This document shows positions 25,250 to 36,256 of a stretch of DNA of 64,000 nucleotides, one piece after another. The position numbers were made by a program, and so were the translations under genes. How positions within the stretch are numbered: the first letter of the stretch is position 1; each line of letters begins with the position of its first letter. This stretch comes from Liolophura sinensis (Eukaryota > Mollusca > Polyplacophora > Chitonida > Chitonidae), in the NCBI RefSeq assembly GCF_032854445.1, contig NC_088295.1:34008510-34072509 (forward strand). The letters run 5' to 3'. Below the pieces are notes generated by a model. It had not been told where the DNA came from, ran no database searches, and worked only from the letters and a program-made list of their open reading frames with translations.

Positions 25250-27540
25250 CCGATAGGCGCTTAGCTACTCACACAGTGCCTGTTCACATAACTTTCCAAA
25301 ACCTTTAATTTGCTACCGTTTACCTGTATAATGACAAGCCTGTGTTAAGAATTGCAAAAGTTTTGATACAAGGGCTGTTGTAAGTATTGCTATCTTTTCT
25401 TTCATCGCCGCATAGTTGACGACGTGACATAAGAGCACAGAACAGACCATTACACCGGCTTCCACGCGAGCCAGAAACTCAGCTTCTGTTACACTTACCC
25501 TTATTTATAGCATCCCGTACCGCACCATTTCCTCTCACTGCAAATCCGCATTCTATCCACAATCAATAGTTCCCATTTATTTTAAAGTTACCCGATACAG
25601 GTCTAGAATTGTGGGGAATTATCCACATCTCCGGATTCGTTTCACTTCTCTACAGGCTTCTCACGTCTGACTGGTCACAGTTAACATCAGCATTCGCCTC
25701 ATTCTCTCCTAATGAAACAGAGAAAATATTAAGCATTATAAACTTCCGTCTGTCTGATTATTCTCGTGTAAGTGCTCATATGGACGATGTTGGGAGAAAT
25801 TGTTCTGGTATGTTACCTGTATATCCGAACGTTCATAAAAGTTGGGAAGTTCAGACAGACAGCGCACGTGGTGCATCAAGGTTAGAAATAATTTTGTAAC
25901 AAGACAGTAGCAGAAAGTAATAATATAATAATAATAATAATAATTAGGAGAGTTGCTTGCCTTTATCAGTGGGTGAAATATGGATTCGTGTGCCATTAAC
26001 AGTGTGTTTATCTCTAGTAGGTTGAGCTCTGAACAATCAAATAATATTTTTTGATATTTCATAATGAGTGAATGACTGAGATTTAACGCCATCAAGTTCT
26101 TCGATGGGCCTTAGAAATATGTATTAAAATATGTCCACTTATCAAATATTGAACCAAATTGCACACAAGTTTGGAAAGTAATAAAGGTCATATTTTGAGA
26201 AAACATCACTCAATAAACAATCTGACATGACGGTGACACGTTAGTCTGTCAATCGGTACCGGTAATCCAGACTTGATTATAAAGCAGGCCTCTTGCCTTA
26301 TAATACCAGCTCAACCAATACAAGGCGGATTGGTCATCATATAATGGCGCTGGTTTGTAATCACAGAGGTCTTACAGACTAAAAATTGAGAGGCAGATGT
26401 CTACTATTACCATTATCAACCAAAAGTGTGCGCTGGATCACTAGACAGTTCCTGATCATCGACATTTCGTTTCATGTTTCAATCAGGAAATCTGCCCACT
26501 GGTAGTATTATTGTCCTCCTGAGGGAGTAAATTGATTTATACCGTAAATACATGTGTGTTATATCTTCTGTCATCTATCAGAAGAGTCATCTATCATATG
26601 TGAATATCTGCAGGCCATATAGCTGATCTGCAATAAGACTTTTTGGAAGATACATAACACATGGAATATAATTTTAATTTTGAAAACATTTCTGGTCATT
26701 TATCTATGCCTACGTTACAGACTACTAATATATCTTCAGTATATGGATCTTCGTAAGATACTGAAGAACAAGAAGAATTATTATCAAGTTAAGTGTATTT
26801 GAAGCCCGTCTTACAAACCTGTCGCAACCCTACGTAAAATACATATACCAAAGTAACGTATCTCTGCGACGTGAACCTCATGTTGAGATTGATTCCTAAG
26901 GCGGATCCATGTCTGCAATGCCCGTTGTAATCTTCCATGACCCGTTGTTCAGAATCTTTCAGACTTACGTTTGTCACGGCCTCTAAAAGGCATCACAAGA
27001 TCACTGCTTGTCGTCTTTCAGTCCTTTGTCTATAAAGAATCTATAAAGAATTAATATAACGTACTCTATCTAGACTGTCTTTTCATGTATGAATCTCTAT
27101 ATATCCTTTAATGAACGAGTGATCTCAGATTTATCAACGCTGTCAACACCAAGCACTTTACTTCACATTTACATTCGACATTTTCGCTAATGATTCATCC
27201 TATTTCGGATCACCCTCAACTCTTACATGATTAATAATACTTGTCAAATGTCAAAGCATACACGAAAATGTCAGCATAAATGATTCATCTGTTATGGATC
27301 AATATGTCTGAAGGTTGTATACCTCAACATTTGGCGAGAATAATATCTGAAGTAAGAAAGGTTATAACAATAGTAAATATATATATTTTAAGTTCCATGC
27401 GCTCATGAAGTTGGATAATATTATATACTCCTGATTTCACAGCTGTTAAAAACTAAGAGCTCTTTGGAGTTTAACACAAATAACCCCAAACTACAAGCAT
27501 AAAAGACGGTAACAAGAAAATAACTCCAAAAATATTATTA
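25250..27540. other. Intergenic, nothing recognised
   Basis: No convincing gene. A 96-residue plus frame (25,609-25,899) and a 119-residue minus frame (25,736-26,095) overlap each other across an (ATA)n microsatellite at 25,919-25,945 and have no recognisable motif. Confidence 0.4.
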
Positions 27541-28083
27541 CAAGGTGCAGGAATCACACCACTGGTGATATAATCATGATTGTGACATTTTTGACATAGC
27601 CGGTGATACGACCATGGTTGTGGTATATGTAACACAACTGGTGATACGACCATGGATGTGACATATGTAATACAACTGATGACACGACCATGGTTGTGAC
27701 ATACTTAACACAACTTGTGATACGACCATGGCTGTGACATATGTAACAAAACTGGTGATACGACCATGGTTGTGATATATGTAACACAACTGGTGATACG
27801 ACCATGCTTGTGACATACATAACACAACTGTTGATACGACCATGGTGACGACATACGTAACACAGCTGGTGATACGACCATGGTTGTAACATACATAACA
27901 CTACTGATGACACGACCATGGTTGTGACATACGTAACACAACTGGTAATACGACCATGGTTGTGACATATGTTACCCAACCCGTGATACGAGCATGGTTG
28001 TGACATATGTAACACAACCCGTGATACGACCATGGTTGTGACATACGTAACACAACTGGTGATGTGATCATTGTTATGACATT
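27541..28083 (+). repeat. 38-bp minisatellite, about 14 units
   Basis: The unit is close to 'acacaactggtgatacgacc' followed by 'atggttgtgacatacgta' (38 bp). The spacing of 'gtgatacgacc' (27,603 and 27,641) confirms the period. The palindrome CCATGG recurs in most units. As 38 is not a multiple of 3 and the minus strand lacks stops, all three minus frames are open (up to 159 residues, His/Ser/Cys-rich). I treat these frames as array artefacts. Confidence 0.95.
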
Positions 28084-28950
28084 TGGATCACTACTTGTGA
28101 TAAGATCAGGGTAAAAGTGATCAATCCCGGGCTAAATTTCACCTCCTAATTATCCGTTTTTTTTATCTTTCATCGAATACGCTTTATATCTTCAGAAAGT
28201 TTTAAAATGTTCCTGAAGGTAATGATCATTTTCATTTAAAAAAAAAAACCTTTGTAACACTAGAACAGACAAGATTATTTATGTATACATTGATTTTAGC
28301 CGCGTGTGTTGGTCTGTAAGCGATTGATGAGCCATGGTGTTCCCTAGGAAAGGATATTCCCACAAGCACAGGGCCTATACTTGTTGTTTTTGAATTATAT
28401 ATTGGATTATCCTGAGATCGTTGACTTCGCATTTCACACAGACAAGCGGACATTGTGGGCCCCAAGGATTTGTAACTAATCCGATCATATTAGTGATGGA
28501 AACTTTGTAAACTACCAGCCCAATACAAAGAGTCATGTCTTGTTCACTGTTGGAAATACAACAGTAACAATATTACAGACAGAACATGTATGTATCGCCC
28601 ACAAAACTTCAGCTTACACGCACTGACCGCAGGTATCATCTGCCAGTCGTAATAAATGGGTGATATCTTTAGTGTTGAGTACATTCAAGCTGGATTCTGT
28701 TCGTCTCTGATCGAAAACCTTGTTACACATTTCAAAAGTAACCAGAATTTCGAGCATATATTCCTAGAAGAAAATTCGAGAAATCAAGGCCTTCTACAGG
28801 CATTTGTTTGACATTGCAAATGTTGATGGGTATGGACTGTAATTCATTCCCCATCTACTTAGATCGTCTCTTTAAGTGCTGCTGAGCAACAGTTTAATAG
28901 CCAAGCCGTGAATCTTGTCAGTCTGCTCTTCAGGGAAAATGGGAAGGGGG
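28084..28950. other. Intergenic, nothing recognised
   Basis: No supported feature apart from short A and T runs near 28,155 and 28,240. Confidence 0.4.
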
Positions 28951-29180
28951 GGGGACCTCAGTGCGCTAGCGCAGCGTAATGACAGAGGAGTCTCTCACCA
29001 ATGCGTTCGCTGTGAGTTCAAGTCCAGCTCATGCTGGCTTCCTCTCCGGCCATACGTCGTTGTGCGAACCCACGTCTCCAGTTACCTTTCGATTAAATGT
29101 GTGCACCTCAACTAAAAGTTATGAAAAACTGTTGCACGTCATATTTACATTGCTCAAAGACGTACACAATACGGGTTTTC
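28951..29180 (+). mobile_element. Chimeric SINE: tRNA-like head joined to SD1-derived sequence
   Basis: 28,951-29,057 is a SINE head and early body ('gcgctagcgcagcgtaatga', B box 'gagttcaagtcc', then 'ctggcttcctctccggc'). At about 29,056 it switches to 125 bp that match the minus strand of SD1 (1,393-1,269 in unit A; 6,252-6,129 in unit B), ending 'caatacgggttttc'. A complete SINE follows at 29,181, the same order and junction as in unit A on its minus strand. Confidence 0.8.
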
Positions 29181-29431
29181 TAGGTCCCTCGGTTAGCGCG
29201 CTAGTGCAGCGTAATGACCCAGGAGCCTCTCACCAATGCGGCTGCTGTTAGTTCAAGTCCAGCTCATGCTGGCTTCCTCTCCGGCCGTACGTCTTTCAGC
29301 AACCTGCGGATGGCCGTGAGTTTCCTCGGGCTCTGTCCGTTTCCCATCCACCATAATGCTGGCCGCCGTCGTATAAGTGAAATATTCTTGCTTACGGCGT
29401 AAAACACCCATCAAATAAATAAATAAATAAA
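29181..29431 (+). mobile_element. SINE, full length, in a composite
   Basis: Begins 'taggtccctcggttagcgcg', keeps the B-box-like 'tagttcaagtcc', the body 'gtataagtgaaatattcttg' and the tail 'atcaaataaataaataaata'. It directly abuts 29,180; no direct repeat of the upstream 14-mer follows the tail, so it probably did not insert here independently. Confidence 0.85.
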
Positions 29432-31127
29432 CTTCTGGGAAAATGCTAGTAGGGCATAAGAAAACATACTTAAATCTTTGGTCTCTCGAACTTAACGGCT
29501 CTGGATGACGACAGTGGCGTTTGACTTTTTGCCCGTTTTCATGTGTGTGCATCCACCAAAGATTTACATGACAATAAACGCCTAGCAATAAACTAAAGAA
29601 TGCACAGGAAGGGTCAAGAGAAGAACAATAAAAACAACAGTATACTCCTTAAAACTCATAGTTGTACATCGGTTCAGTAGTAATAATAATGAAATCGAGG
29701 CATCACCTTTAACATTTTTACATGCCTCGACTTCATAATTATGAAAAACAATAGTGTTGAAAATAGCTGAACTACATTCTTTGACCAGACCTAGGCATGC
29801 AATTAACTTTCCTTACCTTCAGGAAGGGACTGTATCCGCCACGACCACACCTTGTTTAGTAGCAGAACATACACGAGTAATGAAGTTTCTTGTCTACAGT
29901 TAAACAGTTTGTTAGGCGCTGTGGAGTGTATTACCTCTCGGCAAATTGGATATAACCAGTACTACTGATCCATGAGATATCTTCACGGAGGAAACAGACT
30001 TGTCAACGTCTAACCGATTTAACTCAGCGTTCAGCCCGACCAGTTCAATTTCTTACCACAGACTAGAACACGATGCCTCTTGGCGCATCGCTTGATGTTT
30101 TGGACGGGCTCCAGGGGAATATTGATCTTGGCTATTTCCCTAGTGAGACTTGCGAACTCAAACAGACTTTATCGGTTGTACACTTCCTTGGAAGACGATG
30201 GAAGGTAGGTAGAATTTTGCCGTCCAAATATCAATTTGGTCTCGCCGAAAGTTTCAATATTTTTTCACTCTAATTAATATTGATAACCGGAAATTCTTTC
30301 ATAATGTGTTAACACTTTGTTGTTGATTTTTTGTATTCCTTGGCGACAGGAATACAAAATCCTTTGTATGTCAATCCTTTTAATCCCAGAGATCACTTAC
30401 AACAAAATTTTCAATAAATAAATTCTGAAGAGAGTCACCACAGATCCGTCCTTAAAGTTATGCCACTAAGAAAAATCCTTTAAATTCTCAGTCGTTCTCC
30501 GTGGTGTACATTGATAGTGTCTAGACAAATGATGCTATTTCTATGCATTTTTTCTTAATTTACACAGAAAACGGTTACAGTACAAATTAGATTTGATTGA
30601 AAATTTTTCGCCTGGACTTGAGACTATTCCACCGCAATAAATTACTGTTAAAGTCTCAATCAGTTATCCAGAAACTGAATTCTCTTGGGTAAACATTCAG
30701 GTATCAACTTGGTTTGCGAGTTACTGTTGGGGAAACACGTCAAATGAAAATATCGAAGTTTTGACACTATATTGTCTTGGTTAATAATTTTACACCATGC
30801 AACATTAAGTATATTAAGAGTTGTTGCTGAATCCTCAGAACACTTGATGATCAACCAATAAGTATAGGAGGTAATATGAAACATATGCAGTATCTCCGTG
30901 TACCCAGAATGTAAATCAATTGTTTTCTATGTGCACGGGAATTGTTGGATAACATTAACATTTAAATTTATGTCTTTAGCACTTGAGCGTTTTCCAGAAA
31001 CTCACATAATGCATTATTCTGTATAATTAGTATTGAGAACGAGGTTGCTGCAGGCGATACTGGCCTGACGAAGAGGATGTGTCCATTGTTATATCATATG
31101 ACTTTTCCTCAGCCATACAGCGCTATC
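29432..31127. other. Intergenic with two small palindromes
   Basis: Two imperfect inverted repeats are visible: 29,689-29,742 (arms of about 17 bp around 'aaatcgaggcat', loop about 18 nt) and 30,329-30,361 (arms around 'tttgtattcc', loop about 9 nt). A 66-residue plus frame from 30,073 has a GTAGGT after its 44th codon but no recognisable similarity. Nothing else is supported. Confidence 0.45.
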
Positions 31128-31275
31128 CAGGAAATCATCATATTAACTGTCTGGTGATAGTGCCGAGATAATGAATGACTAATGTCTGCTTACTTCACAG
31201 CTAGGCTCCCAGCGGCGGAGGGACACGGCACATCACTCAGACAATGTGGCGTATATTTACACAGTATACTGTTCC
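31128..31275 (+). repeat. Dispersed repeat R5, copy 2
   Basis: Same orientation as 13,518-13,665; shared stretches include 'taatgtctg', 'acttcacagc' and 'cactcagacaa'. Class unknown. Confidence 0.6.
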
Positions 31276-32036
31276 CGTAAATACATAAACCGCTCAGTTA
31301 TCGATTAGCAGGCGTGTAATACTAGAACAAATGCGATCAGAAATGATGATGACAAACGGGTAGGGGCAGAATGAGAACAAGGTATAGTGATTGATCACAG
31401 AAACTGAAGCAAAGTATTACTTGGTAGAGGTTTTACAACTTAGAAACATAAGAGCCATGGATAGATTAGACATTTATCATACTTCTGGGTGAATCACAGC
31501 AAAACTCTAGAAGAACTGGTTATATACATGTTGTATCACCATCATTTATCACACCCAAGAGTTTTTTAGGATATGACCGATTGACTCTGATAAGCAATCA
31601 CGTCATGTAGGCACACCCTAATTCAACACCTTCTGTCTTATATATGACACCTAATCTCCGATATTTCTATGGATCCAGATTCCTGGCTTTACTGAAAATA
31701 ACAAACTGATGAGTGGCACATATAATAAGATTAATTATATTCTGGTATGTCGGGTATTACAACAATGTTTTCCGAATACATGTGGAAGGGCAAGCTTCAG
31801 CCAGTGCGATGTATCATAGACGGCACATACAATTAAGAAGGCGGTGTCGGTGGGCTCATTAATAAGGGAATTGCTTTAGACCAGAGTGATCAGATCACCT
31901 GCGTTAGGCTTGGTCCTATACACAGCCAGGCCCCGAGCGTTAAACCTAGATAATAGGGTCAACGGTAAGGTCATGGGGTTCATCGGCGTAGTCATGTTGT
32001 GAATCATGTGACCCGAATAGCAACAACACTGACATT

Positions 32037-32135
32037 AAAATTTATTTATTTATTTGATTTCATGTTTGTTTATCCGCACTCAAGAATATTTCACTTATAC
32101 GACGGCAGCCAGCATTATGTTGGGAGGAAACCCGC
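32037..32135 (-). mobile_element. SINE 3'-end fragment in SD2 left copy
   Basis: Tail at the left (tttatttatttatttgattt), then the complement of 'attcttgagtgcgg', 'cacttatacgacggcagcca' and 'gcattatgttgggaggaaac'. It corresponds to the longer copy at 36,085-36,256 in SD2 right, so the insertion predates that duplication. A 'gttgggaggaaac' block is repeated in tandem after it. Confidence 0.75.
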
Positions 32136-33372
32136 TTTATGTTGGGAGGAAACATCTTTATTGTATAAAGATGAGTTTGGCAGAATTTATGATTCCATAT
32201 TGCCCAGAACCCAAACCGAACACCTCGGACGAACCACTTCTTCAGTTGCACTGTTGTAACAAATGTACTGTAAATATGCCTAAGCTTCCCCACTGCAAGT
32301 AACCCTTCCCTCGCATTTTCCATCGGTTATATTCTTGCTCTGTCCTCTTTCACATGACACCCACTTCAGCTGATGGATGTATGCTCTAAGACATTGTTCG
32401 AAACCAGCTTGATTCAATTTTAAAGGACTTACTATATGATATATCATATAAAAGACTACAGCATTGGGAATAAAACCAGACCGGCGACGACAGTGGGATA
32501 TATTTAGCAAACGGTCACACGTAACCGGTGAAACCCGGACTCTTGTCAGTTTAATTCATTTAGACTTTTATTTTAACTGTTCAGGTAAAAGCTTAGACTG
32601 GTTTGCCCTGTAGTATCGTGTTTTGAATAGAATTGGGTAACAATTTGCTTGTGTCGATTCAAATATATTAGACATAGGTGGTCTACATTTATCACATTTT
32701 TCCATGTTCCCCAGTATCATTCTTATTTGTGATAATAAATATGGGGAGAATGCTGACAGAATTGGGTTCGCAGTACACTTATACTCTAAATAACTAAACT
32801 GTTCCTATGTCTCCACGCCATTCTCTTACGACAAACTTTGAAAGTCAAGTCACAGTCTTACTTCCACCAGTAATTAACCAAGTTATCCAGCGATAAAGCA
32901 AAACCTATACTGCATATACTTACACCGGTCATTTTTCGTGAAAAACTGTGTACCCTGATGCGGAATTTTAGACTACCTACATGCAAAAAACAGATGCAAT
33001 CCAGTTGGTGAAACCATACACTACGCTTATCGCTCAGAAAAGACAGATGTGCTGCCACAGGCCTATATGAGAGCTTTACCGATTCATCTTGTCCTCTCCT
33101 TAGGTACATGCAACTGGACGTCTAATGCATGGTAACAGAATCCATATGGTGAAAGATTTACAAGGAATGTCGTAAATATGCATGCAGCTTTATCTGTGTG
33201 CCCAAATTATGCCACATAAGAATAGCAACAGAAAATATACACTATAACATGTGAAAACTTGTGAAGATCCAAAAGATAAATACAGAGGAACACACCAAGT
33301 AACACAGTCAGAGGCACATATTGCCTTACTTACTCAGTTGTCGCTGGCGTCCTTTTCTTGAAAATGATACGT

Positions 33373-33441
33373 TAAACCGGGCAGAACCTGGTGGAAACCC
33401 ACGACCATCCGCAGGTTTCTGACAAACCTTCCCATGTACAG
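33373..33441 (-). mobile_element. SINE internal fragment
   Basis: Complement of the SINE middle: 'ccgggcagaacctggtggaa', 'acccacgaccatccgcaggt' and 'ccttcccatgtaca'. Both ends of the element are missing. Confidence 0.75.
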
Positions 33442-33618
33442 CATTCTAAATATTCTATACTTTAATCAGTTCGCTGCACTCATTCGAGATGTCGAATGCC
33501 AGAAATTTGAGCAAGTTACAAAAGGTGAAATTTAATCAGAAGAATTACCAAGGCTGGCAAACGTAAATTGAGCGATGGCTGGAGAGTGATTAAGCTGACT
33601 CCCAACACCTCTGAGCCA

Positions 33619-33672
33619 GAACGTGAGGTGGGGCAGATGCCCCAGCTCAGGAGTTACAGCCAAAAAACCTGC
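33619..33672 (-). pseudogene. GT31 glycosyltransferase remnant (about 18 codons)
   Basis: Read on the minus strand, 'ggctgtaactcctgagctgg' and 'ggcatctgcccc' align with the 38,097-39,179 gene where it encodes V-L-A-V-T-A-G-L-G-H-L-P-H-P, just after its EDVFITG motif (residues about 296-310). Flanking DNA on both sides also matches the flanks of that gene, but the rest of the coding sequence is gone. This is a deleted paralogue, not a partial assembly of the neighbour, because flanks and remnant differ from it by many substitutions. Confidence 0.75.
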
Positions 33673-33828
33673 TACAATCGATTCGTTTAATACTTTCCCT
33701 GATAGCGAATTGGTTCGTCATTATATACATCAGGTGTGGCTTTTGACGCAGAGTTTATTAAAATTAACTAAGTGATTGATTTATTGAGTGATTGAGCGAT
33801 TTATAGGTGTACAGAATACTTCACTCAC

Positions 33829-35194
33829 ACTCAGGTCGTCAACGTGATGGGTGACGAAAACAGGAGCGCCAGTAATAAACACGCGGTCTATGATGGGATG
33901 TAATGGACAGATTTTCACTTGCAGAGCGATCTCAGTTTGTAGCCAGTGACAGTTCCAGGAAAATGGTACACATCGACCTTCACGCGGGATCATCTAACAG
34001 GTCATACAAGCGCTGTAAACTGCTTATTACCACCAAGGTCCGCTATTTGACCAATGGCCAGTTATGTTACGCTCTGGCCCCATTGTTTGCCTCGAGTTAT
34101 TGACCTTACGTATCCACCGGTTTGTCAGCAGACCAAAGGTGTTCAAGTGTAGGTCCCCTCATGGTGTTGAAATGATGCGTAACGGGTGTTCAAGTGATGC
34201 GTACCTGGTGTTCAAGTGACGTACTAATTTCACAGATTGCATTTAAAAACTGCTTCACTCACCGGGATCTGAAATCGGATCTCTATCTCTGAAGTCCAGT
34301 TCTCTATCATCTGAGCTGCCATTGTCAGCATTGCATCTGCTCCCGTTACGCCTTTCAGCGGAAGCCCGATAAGGCCATCATCATACCATCGTTCTGTCTT
34401 TCCGGTACTGACATTTGTCATCAACAGCGCGTCGTCCATAATGCCCTTCGTCCCAACTATTTAAAACAACTAAAGACTGAGTAAAGACAAACATGTTATC
34501 ATTTTCAGTTTAGTAGATTAAATTATATAACCACTTGATTGAACTTTTCAAGCAAAATATCTATTTTAACGCTTCTGAAAGAGCTGTTTCATCTATCTAT
34601 ACAACAGTACATACTTATGAGAGTACACAGAATATTGGTGGACATTTTTTTGCCGTTGATATTTGTTCAGATAAATTACCTTTATTAGAAAATGTTTTTC
34701 CTTGAGTCTCTCAATAGAAAATATGTTTGAAGGCTATGTAAATGTAGAAATTTGCAGCATTCTTTCAGGCTAACGTAACGTAAAGTATGTGGTAAGCCCA
34801 TTTGGTTTGTGACGGCAATAGTGTAATGAATAACATGTTGAAGCTTCATATAAGACCAAATCAGTAACGCGAATAGCCATTGTTCATTTCGACAGCAGCA
34901 AAGAAATACATGTACATACAGGTATATTCGCTGTATATGGTGTCAATGTTTTATCACATAGCTTCCTAAACCTTTTTCGGCTAAAAAAATTAGTAGAATA
35001 TATAGTTTTACAAACCTACACATACGCGTCACATATGCAATAATTAAAGCTAAAACGGCGATGCCATGAAACCACACGAGTGATTCTTGCCAAACAATGA
35101 AACCATTGTGTAAGTCATTTTCTGCCTTTGGGCAAAAGACAGCCACGTCTGGGTGGTCATCTAGCTTAGACACCCCAACCTCAGGCGGAGACGG
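33829..35194 (-). CDS. Tentative three-exon gene of unknown function (partial)
   Basis: Three open blocks on the minus strand can be joined in phase. Exon a, 35,194-35,026, follows an AG, encodes 'DDHPDVAVFCPKAENDLHNG' and a hydrophobic likely membrane segment (WFHGIAVLALIIAYVT), and ends in phase 1 at GTATGT. Exon b, 34,456-34,263, follows TTTTAAATAG, begins in phase 1 (GTKGIMDDALLMTN...) and ends in phase 0 at GTGAGT. Exon c, 33,993-33,829, follows an AG in phase 0 and ends at GTGAGT. Introns are about 569 and 269 bp. Exon c contains D-R-V-F-I-T-G, which recalls the GT31 EDVFITG motif, but the surroundings do not match that family. First and last exons were not found. The phase agreement across three junctions is the main support; I do not recognise the protein, and acceptor tracts are weak. 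Confidence 0.3.
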
Positions 35195-35199
35195 CTACT

Positions 35200-35925
35200 T
35201 ACAGCGTATGGATATTTATTAAATGCTATTTAGTATGTATTGATTGGTGCATTTGACTCTGACCCAATCATGTAATTACACGTCTATCCTCTTAATATCA
35301 CATCATTTATAGCTACTTTTCAAAGAGAGCATAATGATGCAATTACACTTTTTTGTAATGCAGCAAAATGCACATTTCACATATAAATTTATTACTCGTA
35401 TTCTGAACGAATTAAATTCCGTACATAATTAGCATTTTAATCCCTGTAGGCAAAGATTGTATTCTCCTATTGATTCATTAAAGAGTGAAGTTTGCGAATT
35501 ATGGTTTTGCTTGTGCGTTACTTCTGTTATTGCTCGTTGGTTTGAATGAGCCAACATTTCTACTGTTTTTATTGTTAAAGACTATCCAAAATACAAAAGC
35601 CGCTCAGTGGACCGGAGGTTGATTTAATGCTATCCACGCTGATAGAACTCGGCCTGGTTCATCATTTCATTCACGTCATGACACATATATATTTGTAATC
35701 TACCATGGGACCAACCACGGCATCCAGTTGTAAGCTCTACCCACTACTGTCCTCAACAATAATACCTGTGTAATGATATGTATATAGGTTAGAGATGAAA
35801 TGAAACAACCCTCGGATTTTGTGTAACCTTTGTTATATCTGTATAGTGGGTAGGAGTTTTTTATCAGCCGAAGCAAATGCCACAAGCTGAAGAGTCACAC
35901 AACTGTATATCATCAAATACTAACA
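35200..35925. other. Intergenic, nothing recognised
   Basis: AT-rich spacer between the two SD2 copies. No open frame of interest and no repeat seen. Confidence 0.4.
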
Positions 35926-36084
35926 TCACTAACCATCTGTCTTAGATACGATAACTAATCTCCGTAATGGTACGTCGAGTAGTTATCAATGGTAACTACA
36001 TCAGAATTATCGACGTAGTTATGCTAAGAACCATGTCACTAGAATAGCAAGAATCCTGGTTTAATATATGTATGGCAGGATTTC

Positions 36085-36256
36085 ATTTATTTATATATTT
36101 ATTTGATTCTTTACGCCGTACAAAAGAATATTTCACTTATACGACAGCGGTCAGCATTATGGCGGGAGGAAATCGGGCAATGCCCCGGGAAACCCACGAA
36201 CATCCACAGGTTACTGCCAGACCTTCCCACATACAGCCTGAGAGAAAGCCAGTATG
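36085..36256 (-). mobile_element. SINE, 5'-truncated, in SD2 right copy
   Basis: AT tail at the left, then the complement of the SINE 3' end (ttacgccgtacaaaagaata), 'acgacagcggtcagcattat', 'acccacgaacatccacaggt' and 'gagagaaagccagtatgaat'. The tRNA-like head is missing. Confidence 0.8.

Larger units (their letters stand above)
31610..33760 (+). repeat. Segmental duplication SD2, left copy (gutted GT31 locus)
   Basis: Matches 35,925-39,570 in order: 31,640-31,670 with 35,930-35,970, a shared SINE insertion (32,037 with 36,085), 32,950-33,115 with 36,845-37,030, 33,495-33,630 with 37,815-37,955, then gene sequence and 33,680-33,720 with 39,525-39,560. Compared with the right copy it lacks about 300 bp at the gene's 3' end and about 1.2 kb of coding and 5' sequence. 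Both breakpoints fall at short direct matches. Confidence 0.85.

Noticed and set aside
27554..28033. 159-residue minus-strand open frame
   Set aside because: Product of the 38-bp tandem repeat; two other frames are equally open.
30073..30273. 66-residue frame with a GTAGGT after codon 44, considered as a first exon
   Set aside because: No partner exon or similarity could be found.
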